From an uncultured Blautia sp. (GTDB lineage Bacteria > Bacillota > Clostridia > Lachnospirales > Lachnospiraceae), in the NCBI GenBank assembly GCA_900541985.1, contig UQLX01000003.1, forward strand, positions 62,001 through 126,000: 64,000 nucleotides of DNA, read 5' to 3'. The number at the start of each line of letters is the position of its first letter. The first letter of the stretch is position 1. This document shows, in pieces, positions 8,290 to 17,156 of the stretch. Both the position numbers and the translations under genes were made by a program. The notes beneath the pieces were generated by a model. It saw only the letters and a list, made by a program, of their open reading frames with translations, ran no database searches and was not told where the DNA came from.

Positions 8290-9011
8290 TTTTTTTTCGG
8301 AAGCATAAGCTCTTCTGGGTAAATCTGACCCTGACGGGCGCTCTGATCTTCGGAGCGCCTGTTTTTGTACAGGGAGCAGCAGATCATTCCGGAGAAGGGC
8401 AGATACATAAGCCGGCTTACGATATCACTACCGGACCGGGAACAGAAGGATTTATGGACGATTCCACAGACAATACCTATGGCTATTATACGATCATGGG
8501 AACAACAACTGTGACTCTGGAAGAGATGACCGACCTGTATGAGACGCAGGGAGCGGAGTATCCCCGGTCTTTAAAGGAAGGCGGCGCAGAAACCATTGAG
8601 GATTTCTGCAGCATCATTCTGGAAGAGGCAGAAGAGGAAGGTGTCCGGGCAGAAGTGGTCTATGTGCAGGCAATGCTGGAAACAGGATGGCTTCAGTTTG
8701 GTGGAGATGCAGTGGAGTCCCAGTTTAATTTTTCAGGTCTCGGAACAACGGGAGGAGGCGTTCAGGGAAACTCTTATCCGGATGTTCGCACCGGTATCCG
8801 CGCTCAGGTACAGCATCTGAAAGCTTATGCAAGTACAGAAGAGCTTTCCGGAAACTGTGTGGATTCCCGATTTGATATGGTAAAAAGAGGATCCGCTCCT
8901 TATGTGGAATGGCTGGGAATCCAGGAAAACCCAAATGGAGGCGGCTGGGCGGCAGGAGCCGGATACGGAGAAAAACTGCGAAAGCTTCTTACGGATTTGA
9001 AGGAAGAGTAA
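8286..9011 (+). CDS. Secreted GH73-type glucosaminidase
   Basis: 241 residues starting inside the folD stop (ATGA overlap). An N-terminal signal peptide or anchor covers residues 1-31 (two Lys/Arg, hydrophobic core, VQGA site). The glucosaminidase domain runs from about residue 100 to the end, with the likely catalytic Glu132 in QAMLETGWLQFGG and the conserved QFNFSGLGTTGGG. Such enzymes cut N-acetylglucosamine linkages in peptidoglycan during growth or separation. There is no obvious metabolic tie to folD; the overlap only shows co-transcription. A bidirectional terminator follows. Confidence 0.9.
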   Translation: MIFFRKHKLFWVNLTLTGALIFGAPVFVQGAADHSGEGQIHKPAYDITTGPGTEGFMDDSTDNTYGYYTIMGTTTVTLEEMTDLYETQGAEYPRSLKEGGAETIEDFCSIILEEAEEEGVRAEVVYVQAMLETGWLQFGGDAVESQFNFSGLGTTGGGVQGNSYPDVRTGIRAQVQHLKAYASTEELSGNCVDSRFDMVKRGSAPYVEWLGIQENPNGGGWAAGAGYGEKLRKLLTDLKEE

Positions 9012-9038
9012 AAGAGAAAGATATATTGTGAAGCGTAA

Positions 9039-9068
9039 AAAAGGTACCGCTTGTGCGGTACCTTTTTG
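9039..9068. terminator. Bidirectional intrinsic terminator
   Basis: AAAAAGGTACCGC at 9039-9051 and GCGGTACCTTTTT at 9056-9068 form a perfect 13-bp stem with a TTGT loop, with Ts on one strand and As on the other. It separates the convergent glucosaminidase and [FeFe] hydrogenase genes and can serve both. Confidence 0.93.
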
Positions 9069-9070
9069 CT

Positions 9071-10576
9071 TTAATCCAGCTGGATGTCTTCCAGCTCTTT
9101 GTCCGGCAGCTTTCTGGAGGATTGCGCCAGATATTTCTTTAATTCTTTCGAAGATTTGGTATAAGGAACATTGGTGCCGGCGCCGCCCATACAGCCGCCC
9201 GGACAGGCCATACCTTCGATCATGCAGCCCTTCAGCTTGCCTGCTTTGGCGAGGGTCAGCATTTTTTTGCAGTCGGCAAGGGTTTCTGCATGTTCGATGT
9301 GCACCGGTACATCCGGATAATATTCCTTCAGACAGGCTTCGATGGCGCCTGCAACACCGCCTGCTACTGCATAGCCGCGTCCTGCTGCAGTGGCGTTATG
9401 AAGGGCATCTTCTCCTTCAAAGGATGCCGGATCGATCTCCCTTGCATCAAAAAGCGCGTCAAGCTCTTCAAAGGTAACTACAAAATCCACATCACTGCGG
9501 ACGGTCGTACGCATGGCCTCCAGTTTTTTGGAAGCGCATGGCCCGATAAATACTACCTTTGCGTCCGGATGCTCCTGTTTTACCTTTCTGGCAGTCGCTA
9601 CCATAGGAGTCAGCTCCTGGGAGAGATTTCCGATCATATCCGGGAAGAACTTCTTTGCCATCATGGACCAGGACGGGCAGCAGGAGGTCAGAAGAAACGG
9701 AAGATTTCCGGTAGCCACTTCCTTTGCATAGTGATGAGCTTCGGAGATCGCGCCGATATCTGCACCAAGAGCTACTTCATAGACATCTGAAAATCCAAGG
9801 ATCTCAAGAGCCGTTTTAAACTTGCCCGGAGTCACCTCATCTCCAAACTGGCTGATGTATGCCGGAGCTACAATGGCAATGATCTTGTTTCCGTCACGGA
9901 GAGAATGTGCCAGCTGGAAGATCTGGGATTTATCAGAGATCGCACCGAAAGGACAGCTTACCATACACATGCCGCAGGAAACACATTTGTCATCCAGGAT
10001 CTTTGCACGGCCCTGCTCGTCGCTTCCGATGGCTTTCACCCCACATGCCTGCTCGCAGGGACGGGTGTTGTGGGAAATTGCGTCATAAGGACAGACTGCT
10101 TTGCATTTTCCGCATTTAATGCATTTGTCCTGATCGATGTAAGATTTTCCGTTGATCATGGAAATTGCGCCTTTGGGGCAGGCCTGCATACATGGATGGG
10201 CTACACAGCCTCTGCACATGTCACTGACAATATACCTGTTAGGAGGGCAGGCGGCACAGGCAGACGGGATCACCTGCATAAGAGGCGGCTCGTAATACTT
10301 TTCATCAATGTTGCTGGCTTCCAGACCGGAGGTAAGATGCACGGCTTTGTTTTCCGGACGGAGAGAAAGTCCCATGGCAAGACGCACACGTTCACTGGCA
10401 ACTGCACGTTCCCGGTAAATACTTTCACGGTACTGGGCACGTTCTTCCACAATGCTATAAGGGATGGCTTCGATATCATGGATCAGGGATTCGTCTGTGG
10501 AATCGAATCCGATTTTAGCCACTTCTGTAAAGATTTTGTGTCGTATCTGTTTTACAGGGGTATCGAGATTTCGCAT
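9071..10576 (-). CDS. [FeFe] hydrogenase, group-B-like, ferredoxin-linked
   Basis: 501 residues. Order: an N-terminal helical region; a Cys-rich region at residues 107-134 (SACAACP, CRGCVAHPCMQACP) and two bacterial ferredoxin motifs (CIKCGKCKAVCP at 152, CVSCGMCMVSCP at 198); then the H-cluster domain with TSCCPSW (Cys299, Cys300), IGPCASK (Cys347) and MACPGGCMGGAG (Cys458, Cys462). It is a single polypeptide without NADH-binding partners, matching the group B [FeFe] hydrogenases common in gut Clostridia, thought to evolve H2 from reduced ferredoxin. GGAG lies 8 nt before the ATG. It is divergent from hydCBA, so both hydrogenases may respond to signals in the shared 348-nt region. Confidence 0.92.
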   Translation of the reverse strand: MRNLDTPVKQIRHKIFTEVAKIGFDSTDESLIHDIEAIPYSIVEERAQYRESIYRERAVASERVRLAMGLSLRPENKAVHLTSGLEASNIDEKYYEPPLMQVIPSACAACPPNRYIVSDMCRGCVAHPCMQACPKGAISMINGKSYIDQDKCIKCGKCKAVCPYDAISHNTRPCEQACGVKAIGSDEQGRAKILDDKCVSCGMCMVSCPFGAISDKSQIFQLAHSLRDGNKIIAIVAPAYISQFGDEVTPGKFKTALEILGFSDVYEVALGADIGAISEAHHYAKEVATGNLPFLLTSCCPSWSMMAKKFFPDMIGNLSQELTPMVATARKVKQEHPDAKVVFIGPCASKKLEAMRTTVRSDVDFVVTFEELDALFDAREIDPASFEGEDALHNATAAGRGYAVAGGVAGAIEACLKEYYPDVPVHIEHAETLADCKKMLTLAKAGKLKGCMIEGMACPGGCMGGAGTNVPYTKSSKELKKYLAQSSRKLPDKELEDIQLD

Positions 10577-10821
10577 AGTTATTTTCTCCTCTGTTTTATA
10601 TTTGTCTACCGATACCTGTTATATTATAGGAAAAAAATCGGATAATCAATATGAATCCTGTATTTTTACAGGCACACATAAAATGTTTTGCAGAAAGTAC
10701 AAAACAAGACTGGGATATTTCAGCAGCCCTTTAAAAATTGAAGAAAAAATAACAAACACGTTTAAAGAGTAACAAAGTTTTTGGTTATTTCTGAAAATTC
10801 CAGAAAAATCTGAAATATATC

Positions 10822-10850
10822 TTGTAGAAAGTGCTGGTTTCATGTATAAT
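10822..10850 (+). promoter_or_regulatory. Sigma-A-type promoter of hydCBA
   Basis: TTGTAG (10822-10827), a 17-nt spacer and a perfect TATAAT (10845-10850). The coding start of hydC is 75 nt downstream. It is the only good promoter before the hydCBA genes. Confidence 0.8.
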
Positions 10851-10860
10851 TACAGCATAA

Positions 10861-10879
10861 GTCACTGGCAAAAAGTGAC
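10861..10879 (+). promoter_or_regulatory. Inverted repeat at the hydCBA transcription start (possible operator)
   Basis: GTCACT at 10861-10866 and AGTGAC at 10874-10879 are perfect inverted half-sites separated by 7 nt, 10-29 nt downstream of the -10 box. The position suits a repressor site. It does not match the Rex consensus I know, and the cognate regulator is unknown. Confidence 0.4.
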
Positions 10880-10924
10880 AGAAATAGTGGGGATTAAGCA
10901 AACAACCGTTAAGGAGGGAAATGC

Positions 10925-11404
10925 ATGTTAGATCAGTCTTATTACAGGAAGACGGACGAGATTATTGAGCGTTATGGGCGCAAAGCAGCGTCCCTGATTC
11001 CGATTATGCAGGATATTCAGGCTGAATACCGTTATCTTCCGGGAGAACTTCTCACCTATGTGGCTTCAGAGATCGGTGTAACAGAAGCCAAAGCATTCAG
11101 TGTAGCGACTTTTTATGAGAATTTTTCTTTTGAACCAAAGGGAAAATATATCATCAAAGTATGTGACGGAACAGCATGTCATGTTCGTAAGTCTATGCCT
11201 GTAAAAGAAGCGTTGATGAAAGAACTGGGATTAACTCATAAGAAGCATACAACAGACGATATGATGTTTACTGTGGAAACTGTTTCCTGTCTCGGCGCAT
11301 GCGGGCTGGCGCCGACACTTACCGTTAACGATGAGGTACACCCGAAGATGACACCGGAAAAGGCGGTGGAGCTTCTGGAAGAATTGAGAGGTGAGAAGGC
11401 ATGA
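10925..11404 (+). CDS. hydC: Electron-bifurcating hydrogenase, NuoE-like subunit
   Basis: 159 residues of the thioredoxin-like [2Fe-2S] ferredoxin (NuoE/HndA) family. Cluster ligands are Cys80, Cys85, Cys122 and Cys126 (CDGTACH and CLGACG). It is the small electron-transfer subunit that sits beside the flavin subunit HydB in the soluble HydABC complex, which couples H2 oxidation or production to ferredoxin and NAD(P) together. AAGGAGGGA lies just before the ATG. Its stop overlaps the hydB ATG (ATGA), which indicates translational coupling. Confidence 0.94.
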   Translation: MLDQSYYRKTDEIIERYGRKAASLIPIMQDIQAEYRYLPGELLTYVASEIGVTEAKAFSVATFYENFSFEPKGKYIIKVCDGTACHVRKSMPVKEALMKELGLTHKKHTTDDMMFTVETVSCLGACGLAPTLTVNDEVHPKMTPEKAVELLEELRGEKA

Positions 11405-13272
11405 GTATTATTTCAAAAGAAGATCTGCTCAATAAGCAGAAAGAAGTTCAGGATACGATCGATACCTATACCTGCCGTGTTCTTGTCTGTTCCGGTACCG
11501 GCTGTATGGCTTCCGGCGCACAGAAGATCTATGATGAAATGGTAAAGCTCTGCGCAGATCTGGACGGAGTCCAGGTGGAAATGCAGAAGGACATCCCTCA
11601 TCTCGGCGTTGTAAAAACAGGCTGCCAGGGTCTGTGCGAGCTTGGACCTCTTATGAGGATCCAGCCCTATGATTATCAGTATGTACATGTACAGGTGGAG
11701 GACTGCAAGGAAATCGTAGACCGTACTGTACTTGCCGGCCAGCCGGTAGAACGTCTCTTCTACAGAGACCATGAGGAAGTCTGTCCTCATCCGGATGATA
11801 TTCCGTTTTTAAATCAGCAGACCCGTATCGTTCTGGAAAACTGCGGCAAGATCGATGCAGAGTCCATTGACGAATATATTGCAGCTGGCGGCTTCCAGGC
11901 TATGGCAAAGGCATTCTTTGACATGACTCCGCAGGATGTGATCGATGAAGTGACGAAATCCGGTCTTCGGGGTCGCGGCGGCGCAGGTTTCCCTGCAGGC
12001 AAGAAATGGGGGCAGGTAGCCCGCCAGAAAGAAACGACAAGATATGTGGTATGTAATGGTGACGAGGGTGACCCGGGAGCATTTATGGACGGCTCCGTAA
12101 TGGAAGGTGATCCTTATAAGATGATCGAGGGTATGGTCATTGCTGCTTATGCAGTAGGCGCCGAAAACGGATATATCTATGTAAGAGCCGAATATCCTCT
12201 TTCAGTACAGAGACTGCGCATGGCCATTGAACAGGCGGAAGCCTACGGACTTCTGGGAACCAATATCCTGGGTTCCGGTGTAAATTTCTATTTACATATC
12301 AACAGAGGCGCAGGTGCTTTTGTCTGCGGTGAAGGTTCTGCTCTGACCGCATCCATTGAAGGCAACAGAGGTATGCCTCGAGTGAAACCGCCCCGTACTG
12401 TAGAAAAGGGACTGTGGGAAAAACCAACTGTTTTAAATAACGTGGAAACTTATGCAAATGTTCCGAAGATCATCCTTCAGGGAGCAGACTGGTTCCGCAC
12501 CATCGGAACAGAGGGCAGCCCGGGAACAAAAACCTTCTCTTTGACAGGCGCGATTGAAAATACAGGTCTGATCGAGGTTCCTATGGGAACAAATCTCCGC
12601 CATATTATTTATGATATCGGCGGCGGGCTGAAAAGCGGCGCTGCGTTTAAGGGTGTTCAGATCGGCGGACCTTCCGGCGGATGTCTGATTGACGAGCAGC
12701 TGGATCAGCCGCTTGATTTCGATTGTGTAAAAAAACTGGATGCTATCATGGGCTCAGGCGGACTTGTTGTAATGGATGAAAATACCTGTATGGTAGAGGT
12801 GGCACGTTTCTTTATGAGCTTTACCCAGAGAGAAAGCTGCGGTAAATGTGTTCCGTGCCGTGAAGGTACCAAACGTATGCTGGAGATCCTGGAGCGGATC
12901 GTTGCCGGTAAGGGAGAAATGTCAGACCTTGACGAGCTGGAAGAGCTTGCGACCATGGTACAGAGCATGGCTCTCTGTGGCCTTGGAAAGAGCGCGCCTC
13001 TCCCGGTTATCAGTACGCTGAAGCGGTTCCGCAGTGAGTACGAGGAGCATATCAGAGATAAGAAGTGCCGTGCAAAGGTTTGTACAGCCCTTCGTCAGTT
13101 CCACATTAATGAAGAGTTCTGTATCGGATGCGGCAAATGTGCAAAGAACTGTCCGGCAGGAGCGATCACCGGAAAGATCAAACATCCGTATCACATCAAC
13201 AATGATCTTTGTATCAAGTGCGGTGCATGTAAGGATAACTGTAACTTTGATGCAATTTATGTGGAAGCGTAA
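11401..13272 (+). CDS. hydB: Electron-bifurcating hydrogenase, NuoF-like flavin subunit
   Basis: 623 residues. Order: an N-terminal thioredoxin-like [2Fe-2S] domain (residues about 25-115); the NuoF core with the FMN/NADH motif RGRGGAGFPAGKKW near residue 190; an SLBB segment; a [4Fe-4S] motif ESCGKCVPCREG near 478; and two C-terminal ferredoxin motifs (CIGCGKCAKNCP, CIKCGACKDNC). This is the NAD-binding, bifurcating centre of HydABC-type hydrogenases and the extra domains match the family length. It lies between hydC (4-nt overlap) and hydA (15-nt gap). Confidence 0.95.
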   Translation: MSIISKEDLLNKQKEVQDTIDTYTCRVLVCSGTGCMASGAQKIYDEMVKLCADLDGVQVEMQKDIPHLGVVKTGCQGLCELGPLMRIQPYDYQYVHVQVEDCKEIVDRTVLAGQPVERLFYRDHEEVCPHPDDIPFLNQQTRIVLENCGKIDAESIDEYIAAGGFQAMAKAFFDMTPQDVIDEVTKSGLRGRGGAGFPAGKKWGQVARQKETTRYVVCNGDEGDPGAFMDGSVMEGDPYKMIEGMVIAAYAVGAENGYIYVRAEYPLSVQRLRMAIEQAEAYGLLGTNILGSGVNFYLHINRGAGAFVCGEGSALTASIEGNRGMPRVKPPRTVEKGLWEKPTVLNNVETYANVPKIILQGADWFRTIGTEGSPGTKTFSLTGAIENTGLIEVPMGTNLRHIIYDIGGGLKSGAAFKGVQIGGPSGGCLIDEQLDQPLDFDCVKKLDAIMGSGGLVVMDENTCMVEVARFFMSFTQRESCGKCVPCREGTKRMLEILERIVAGKGEMSDLDELEELATMVQSMALCGLGKSAPLPVISTLKRFRSEYEEHIRDKKCRAKVCTALRQFHINEEFCIGCGKCAKNCPAGAITGKIKHPYHINNDLCIKCGACKDNCNFDAIYVEA

Positions 13273-13287
13273 AAGGGAGGAACGATT

Positions 13288-14976
13288 ATGGGTACAATGA
13301 CCATTGACGGTAGAAAAGTTGAATTTACCGATGAAAAAAATGTCCTGACCGTTATCCGCAAGGCAGGCATTAATATACCGACACTGTGCTATCATTCCGA
13401 GGTTTCCATCTTCGGCGCATGCCGTCTGTGTACAGTGGAGGATGACAGAGGCAGAACCTTTGCCTCCTGTTCAGAAGAACCAAGAGACGGAATGGTGATC
13501 TACACCAACTCCGGAAGGGTCAAAAAATATCGTAAGCTGATCGTGGGGCTTCTTCTTGCAGCACACTGCAGAGACTGTACCACCTGTATCAAAAGCGGCG
13601 AATGTATCCTTCAGGAACTGGCACACCGTCTTGGAGTAAGAGATATCCGTTTTGAAAATACAAGAGAAATCCATGAGATCGATACAAGCTCGCCATCTAT
13701 TGTAAGGGATCCGAATAAATGCATCCTTTGCGGTGACTGTGTACGTGCCTGTGAAGAGCTTCAGGGCATCGGCGCTCTGGGATTTGCATACCGTGGAACA
13801 GAAGCCATGGTTATGCCGGCATTTAACAAAAAAATTGCGGAAACAGACTGCGTAAACTGTGGCCAGTGCCGTGTATTCTGTCCGACAGGCGCTATTTCCA
13901 TTAAGAATCACATGGATGAAGCATGGGAAGCTCTTGCAGATCCCAATGTGCGTGTGGTTGCTCAGATCGCCCCGGCAGTCCGTGTGGCAGTGGGAGATCA
14001 CTATGGACAGCCTAAGGGCCGCAGCGTAATGGGCAAGATCGTCAATGCGCTCCACAGAATGGGCTTTGATGAGGTTTATGATACGACCTTCAGCGCAGAC
14101 CTTACCATTATGGAAGAGTCAGCAGAATTCCTGAAAAGAATTGAAAAGGGAGAAAACCTTCCGCTTCTGACTTCCTGCTGTCCTGCATGGGTGAAGTTTG
14201 TAACTGACCAGTATAAGGATTATATCCCGAATATTTCCACCTGCAGATCACCGCAGCAGATGATGTCTGCCGTGATCAAAGAATACTTCCGTGATCCGGA
14301 ACATGCGCAGGGCAAAAAGACAGTGATGGTTTCCATCATGCCATGTACCGCCAAGAAGGCAGAAGCCATCCGTCCGAACAGCTTTACCAAAGGCGAGCAG
14401 GATACCGATATTGTTATCACCACTACGGAACTGATCCGTATGATCGATAACTTTGGTCTGGACTTTGCATCTCTTGATCCCGAAGCCTGTGATATGCCGT
14501 TTGGATTCGGCTCCGGCGGCGGCGTGATCTTCGGTGTGACCGGAGGTGTTACAGAGGCAGTTCTGAGACGCCTTTCTCCGGAACATACAAAAGAGGCCAT
14601 GAGAGAAATCTCCGAGTGCGGTGTGCGCGGTGATGAGGGAATTAAAGAGTTCAGCGTTCCTTATAAGGGAATGGATGTGAAGATCTGCGTAGTCAGCGGT
14701 CTTGCAAATGCAAGAAAAGTGATGGATCGTGTGAAAAACGGCGAAGCAGAATACCATCTCATTGAGGTAATGGCATGCAGACGAGGCTGCATCATGGGCG
14801 GCGGACAGCCTACCAGAGCCGGTGACAGAACCAAGGCTGCAAGAGCCAAAGGCCTGTACAATGCAGATAACACCATGATTATTAAGAAATCAGATGAGAA
14901 TCCGCTTGTGATCGAGCTGTATGATACTCTTCTGAAAGGAAAAGAGCACGAACTGCTCCATAATGATTTTTATTAA
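13288..14976 (+). CDS. hydA: Electron-bifurcating [FeFe] hydrogenase, catalytic subunit
   Basis: 562 residues. An N-terminal [2Fe-2S] domain uses Cys34, 45, 48 and 61; a NuoG-type His/Cys cluster follows (HCRDCTTCIKSGEC, residues 93-106); then two [4Fe-4S] motifs (CILCGDCVRAC, CVNCGQCRVFCP); then the H-cluster with TSCCPAW (Cys297, 298) and MPCTAKK (Cys353). The third H-cluster motif reads MACRRGCIMGGGQP instead of the usual ACPGGC, keeping both cysteines. It forms the HydABC complex with the two genes upstream. There is no C-terminal [2Fe-2S] extension like that of the Thermotoga subunit. AGGGAGG precedes the ATG and a strong terminator follows. Confidence 0.95.
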   Translation: MGTMTIDGRKVEFTDEKNVLTVIRKAGINIPTLCYHSEVSIFGACRLCTVEDDRGRTFASCSEEPRDGMVIYTNSGRVKKYRKLIVGLLLAAHCRDCTTCIKSGECILQELAHRLGVRDIRFENTREIHEIDTSSPSIVRDPNKCILCGDCVRACEELQGIGALGFAYRGTEAMVMPAFNKKIAETDCVNCGQCRVFCPTGAISIKNHMDEAWEALADPNVRVVAQIAPAVRVAVGDHYGQPKGRSVMGKIVNALHRMGFDEVYDTTFSADLTIMEESAEFLKRIEKGENLPLLTSCCPAWVKFVTDQYKDYIPNISTCRSPQQMMSAVIKEYFRDPEHAQGKKTVMVSIMPCTAKKAEAIRPNSFTKGEQDTDIVITTTELIRMIDNFGLDFASLDPEACDMPFGFGSGGGVIFGVTGGVTEAVLRRLSPEHTKEAMREISECGVRGDEGIKEFSVPYKGMDVKICVVSGLANARKVMDRVKNGEAEYHLIEVMACRRGCIMGGGQPTRAGDRTKAARAKGLYNADNTMIIKKSDENPLVIELYDTLLKGKEHELLHNDFY

Positions 14977-14987
14977 CAGAACTAAAT

Positions 14988-15034
14988 AAAAGGGCGGGGA
15001 TGACTGCAAAAGAGCAGATCATCCCTGCCCTTTT
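14988..15034 (+). terminator. Intrinsic terminator of hydCBA
   Basis: A 16-bp stem (14988-15003 with 15019-15034, one G-U) rich in G+C at its centre ends in TTTT. It closes the hydrogenase operon. Confidence 0.9.
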
Positions 15035-15109
15035 GCAGTCTTTGCAGAATATGAATACTACACATGAGCAAAGGATATATGATATAAAGAAAAAAACAAA
15101 AGAAAACAG

Positions 15110-15744
15110 ATGAAAAAAGTAAAAACAATTCTTTTCAGTATCGTGTGTCTGATGGCGGCATGTTTTGCGGCAGTGGTTTTATTAAACATGAGAAATGACA
15201 AATATGATAAGCTGCCGGACGCTGACAGACAGGCTCTGCTGGAACTGGAGACCTACATGAAAGCGGAACAGGTCACTCCGGTCTGGCAGGACTTTTCTCT
15301 TTATGACAAGACATTTGTGACGATAAATAAATCGGATAAAACCGTATATCTGGTGAACCCGGAAAAAGAACCAAAAGGAATATTTGTCCGCAGGATCAAG
15401 ATGCCTTCCGATTCCGGACTCAGATGCGCAAAAGAATCCGCGATAAAGAAGCCCTCTATGATCTTGCAGAAGAATATGTGGGAATACAGGCATCCAGGAT
15501 CGTGGGATATGATTATGGAGTTATGTATTTTACAAATCAGGCAGATGTACCTTTTTCTACAGTTGTGCCCAATGTGGAGGCAGGGCTTGTCAGCCGGGAT
15601 TTCGTGGCAGACTCCATTCCTTACCGTACAGGAGCAACTCTCTGTCAGCTGATGGATGCCATGGAGCTGACAGACTGGCAGGAGAGACTGAACAATCGGG
15701 AAGAAGCGACTCTTCTCTCTGTTTTGGAATCTTATCTTGTATAA
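15110..15744 (+). pseudogene. Frameshifted membrane-anchored hypothetical protein
   Basis: The reading frame opens at ATG 15110 with an N-terminal signal or anchor segment (residues 5-26, TILFSIVCLMAACFAAVVLL) and continues to about base 15420. There the sensible protein sequence moves to another frame (MRKRIRDKEALYDLAEEYVG onward) and ends at 15744. Joined, it would be about 211 residues. The first frame runs on to 15652 with unconvincing sequence. I see no slippery heptamer, so a disabling indel is more likely than programmed frameshifting, but a sequencing error would look the same. I do not recognise the family. Confidence 0.6.
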
Positions 15745-16174
15745 GCTGTTTACTACAGATATTCTCACAGAGCCTCTGACTGTGACCGGAGATGCAATGG
15801 CTCATCTTTTTGTTCCCTGTGACTGTCCGGATACGGATTTCGTGTTCCGGATTACAGACGTAGATGAAAACGGCAGATCCATAAAGCTTGCAGATGGCGT
15901 TCTGGGAGCTAAATACAGGAATGGATTTGAATCGCCGCAGTATATGGAGCCGGAAAAAGTGTATGAGATCCCTATCCGTACAACAAAGATCTCCCATACA
16001 TTTCTTCCGGGACATCGGATGCGTTTTACGATTACATCCAGTGCAAAGAATTTTATCTTCCCGAACAGCAATACCAGGGAGGGATTCAACAGCGAAATAT
16101 GGCGAAAAGCAAAGATCAGGGTTTACCAGTCGGGAAGGTATAGGTCTTATGTGGATTTGATCGTGGAAAAATAA
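15737..16174 (+). pseudogene. CocE/NonD-type hydrolase, C-terminal domain remnant
   Basis: 145 residues matching the beta-sandwich (X-Pro dipeptidyl-peptidase C-terminal) domain of CocE/NonD hydrolases: TEPLTVTGDAMAHLFV, PDTDFVFRITDV and the ending YRSYVDLIVE. The alpha/beta-hydrolase catalytic half is absent; immediately upstream is the tail of an unrelated frameshifted gene with an 8-nt overlap. There is no good start codon or Shine-Dalgarno. It looks like the surviving 3' end after a deletion that fused two neighbouring genes. Confidence 0.7.
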
Positions 16175-16181
16175 AAAGTTC

Positions 16182-16212
16182 CGCTGCTTAATTGCAGCGT
16201 CATTTTTTATTC
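16182..16212 (+). terminator. Intrinsic terminator after the hydrolase remnant
   Basis: CGCTGC (16182-16187) and GCAGCG (16194-16199) with a TTAATT loop, followed by TCATTTTTT. Confidence 0.75.
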
Positions 16213-16312
16213 TGGATTGGATATGCTTTCACATATTCTCTTGCGAAACCACTTTTTTTGCGTTAAAATATTTTCAGATACTGATTTCATATTATATAAA
16301 AGAGGTGCAAAT

Positions 16313-17155
16313 ATGCGTGAAATACAAGCATCGCAGATCACGGATGTGGTCGAACGTCTCTGTATAGAGGCGAACACAGTTCTTCCGGAGGACATGAAAC
16401 AGGCAATCCGGACCTGCAGGGCATGTGAGGACGGAGACATTGCCCGGGGCGTTCTGGACAACATTATCGAAAACTACCAGATCGCAGAAAAAGAATGTGT
16501 GCCAATCTGTCAGGATACAGGAATGGCATGTGTATTTCTGGAAATCGGTCAGGATGTGCACATTTCCGGCGGAGATCTGACAGAAGCAGTAAATGAAGGT
16601 GTCCGCAGAGGCTATGACAAAGGATACCTGCGTAAATCCGTTGTAAAGGATCCTGTCCGCAGAGGAAATACGGGAGATAATACACCGGCTATGCTGTACA
16701 CAGAGATCGTGCCCGGTGAGCAGATCAAGATCACTGTGGGACCGAAGGGCTTCGGAAGTGAAAACATGAGCGCCATCCGCATGTTCAAACCATCAGCAGG
16801 GCTGCAGGGCATTAAGGACTTTATCCTGGAAACGGTAGAAACAGCAGGTCCGAACCCCTGTCCTCCTATGGTTGTGGGTGTGGGTATCGGAGGAACTTTT
16901 GACAAGGCGGCGCTTCTGGCGAAGAAGGCGCTGATGCGCCCGGTAGATTCCGAGAATCCGGATCCGTATTATGCAGAACTGGAAAAAGAAATGCTTCAGA
17001 AGATCAATGAGCTGGGCATCGGACCCCAGGGCTTTGGAGGAAAAACAACTGCAGTGGGATTAAACATTGAGACTATGCCTACCCATATTGCAGGGATGCC
17101 CTGTGCCATTAATATCAGCTGCCATGTAACACGACACAAAACGGAGGTGCTTTAA
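16313..17155 (+). CDS. Class I fumarate hydratase, alpha subunit
   Basis: 280 residues from ATG 16313 (MREIQASQITD), chosen because AGAGGTG lies just upstream; the frame is open back to 16217 but that part crosses the promoter region. It is the N-terminal half of the [4Fe-4S] fumarase/tartrate dehydratase family: ICQDTGMACVF at residues 65-75 holds the first cluster cysteine, and NPCPPMVVGVGIGG and INISCHVTRH carry the others. It interconverts fumarate and malate together with the beta subunit that starts 1 nt after its stop. Class I hydratases for other substrates look alike, so fumarate is the likely rather than proven substrate. Confidence 0.9.
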   Translation: MREIQASQITDVVERLCIEANTVLPEDMKQAIRTCRACEDGDIARGVLDNIIENYQIAEKECVPICQDTGMACVFLEIGQDVHISGGDLTEAVNEGVRRGYDKGYLRKSVVKDPVRRGNTGDNTPAMLYTEIVPGEQIKITVGPKGFGSENMSAIRMFKPSAGLQGIKDFILETVETAGPNPCPPMVVGVGIGGTFDKAALLAKKALMRPVDSENPDPYYAELEKEMLQKINELGIGPQGFGGKTTAVGLNIETMPTHIAGMPCAINISCHVTRHKTEVL

Positions 17156-17156
17156 G

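Larger units (their letters stand above)
10577..10924. other. Divergent intergenic region between two hydrogenase loci
   Basis: This 348-nt AT-rich region holds no gene. On the minus strand a TATAAT box (plus bases 10623-10628) lies about 50 nt before the hydrogenase ATG, without a clear -35. On the plus strand it holds the hydC promoter and an inverted repeat next to the expected start site. CCTGT at 10656-10660 and ACAGG at 10668-10672 form a small hairpin. Confidence 0.6.
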
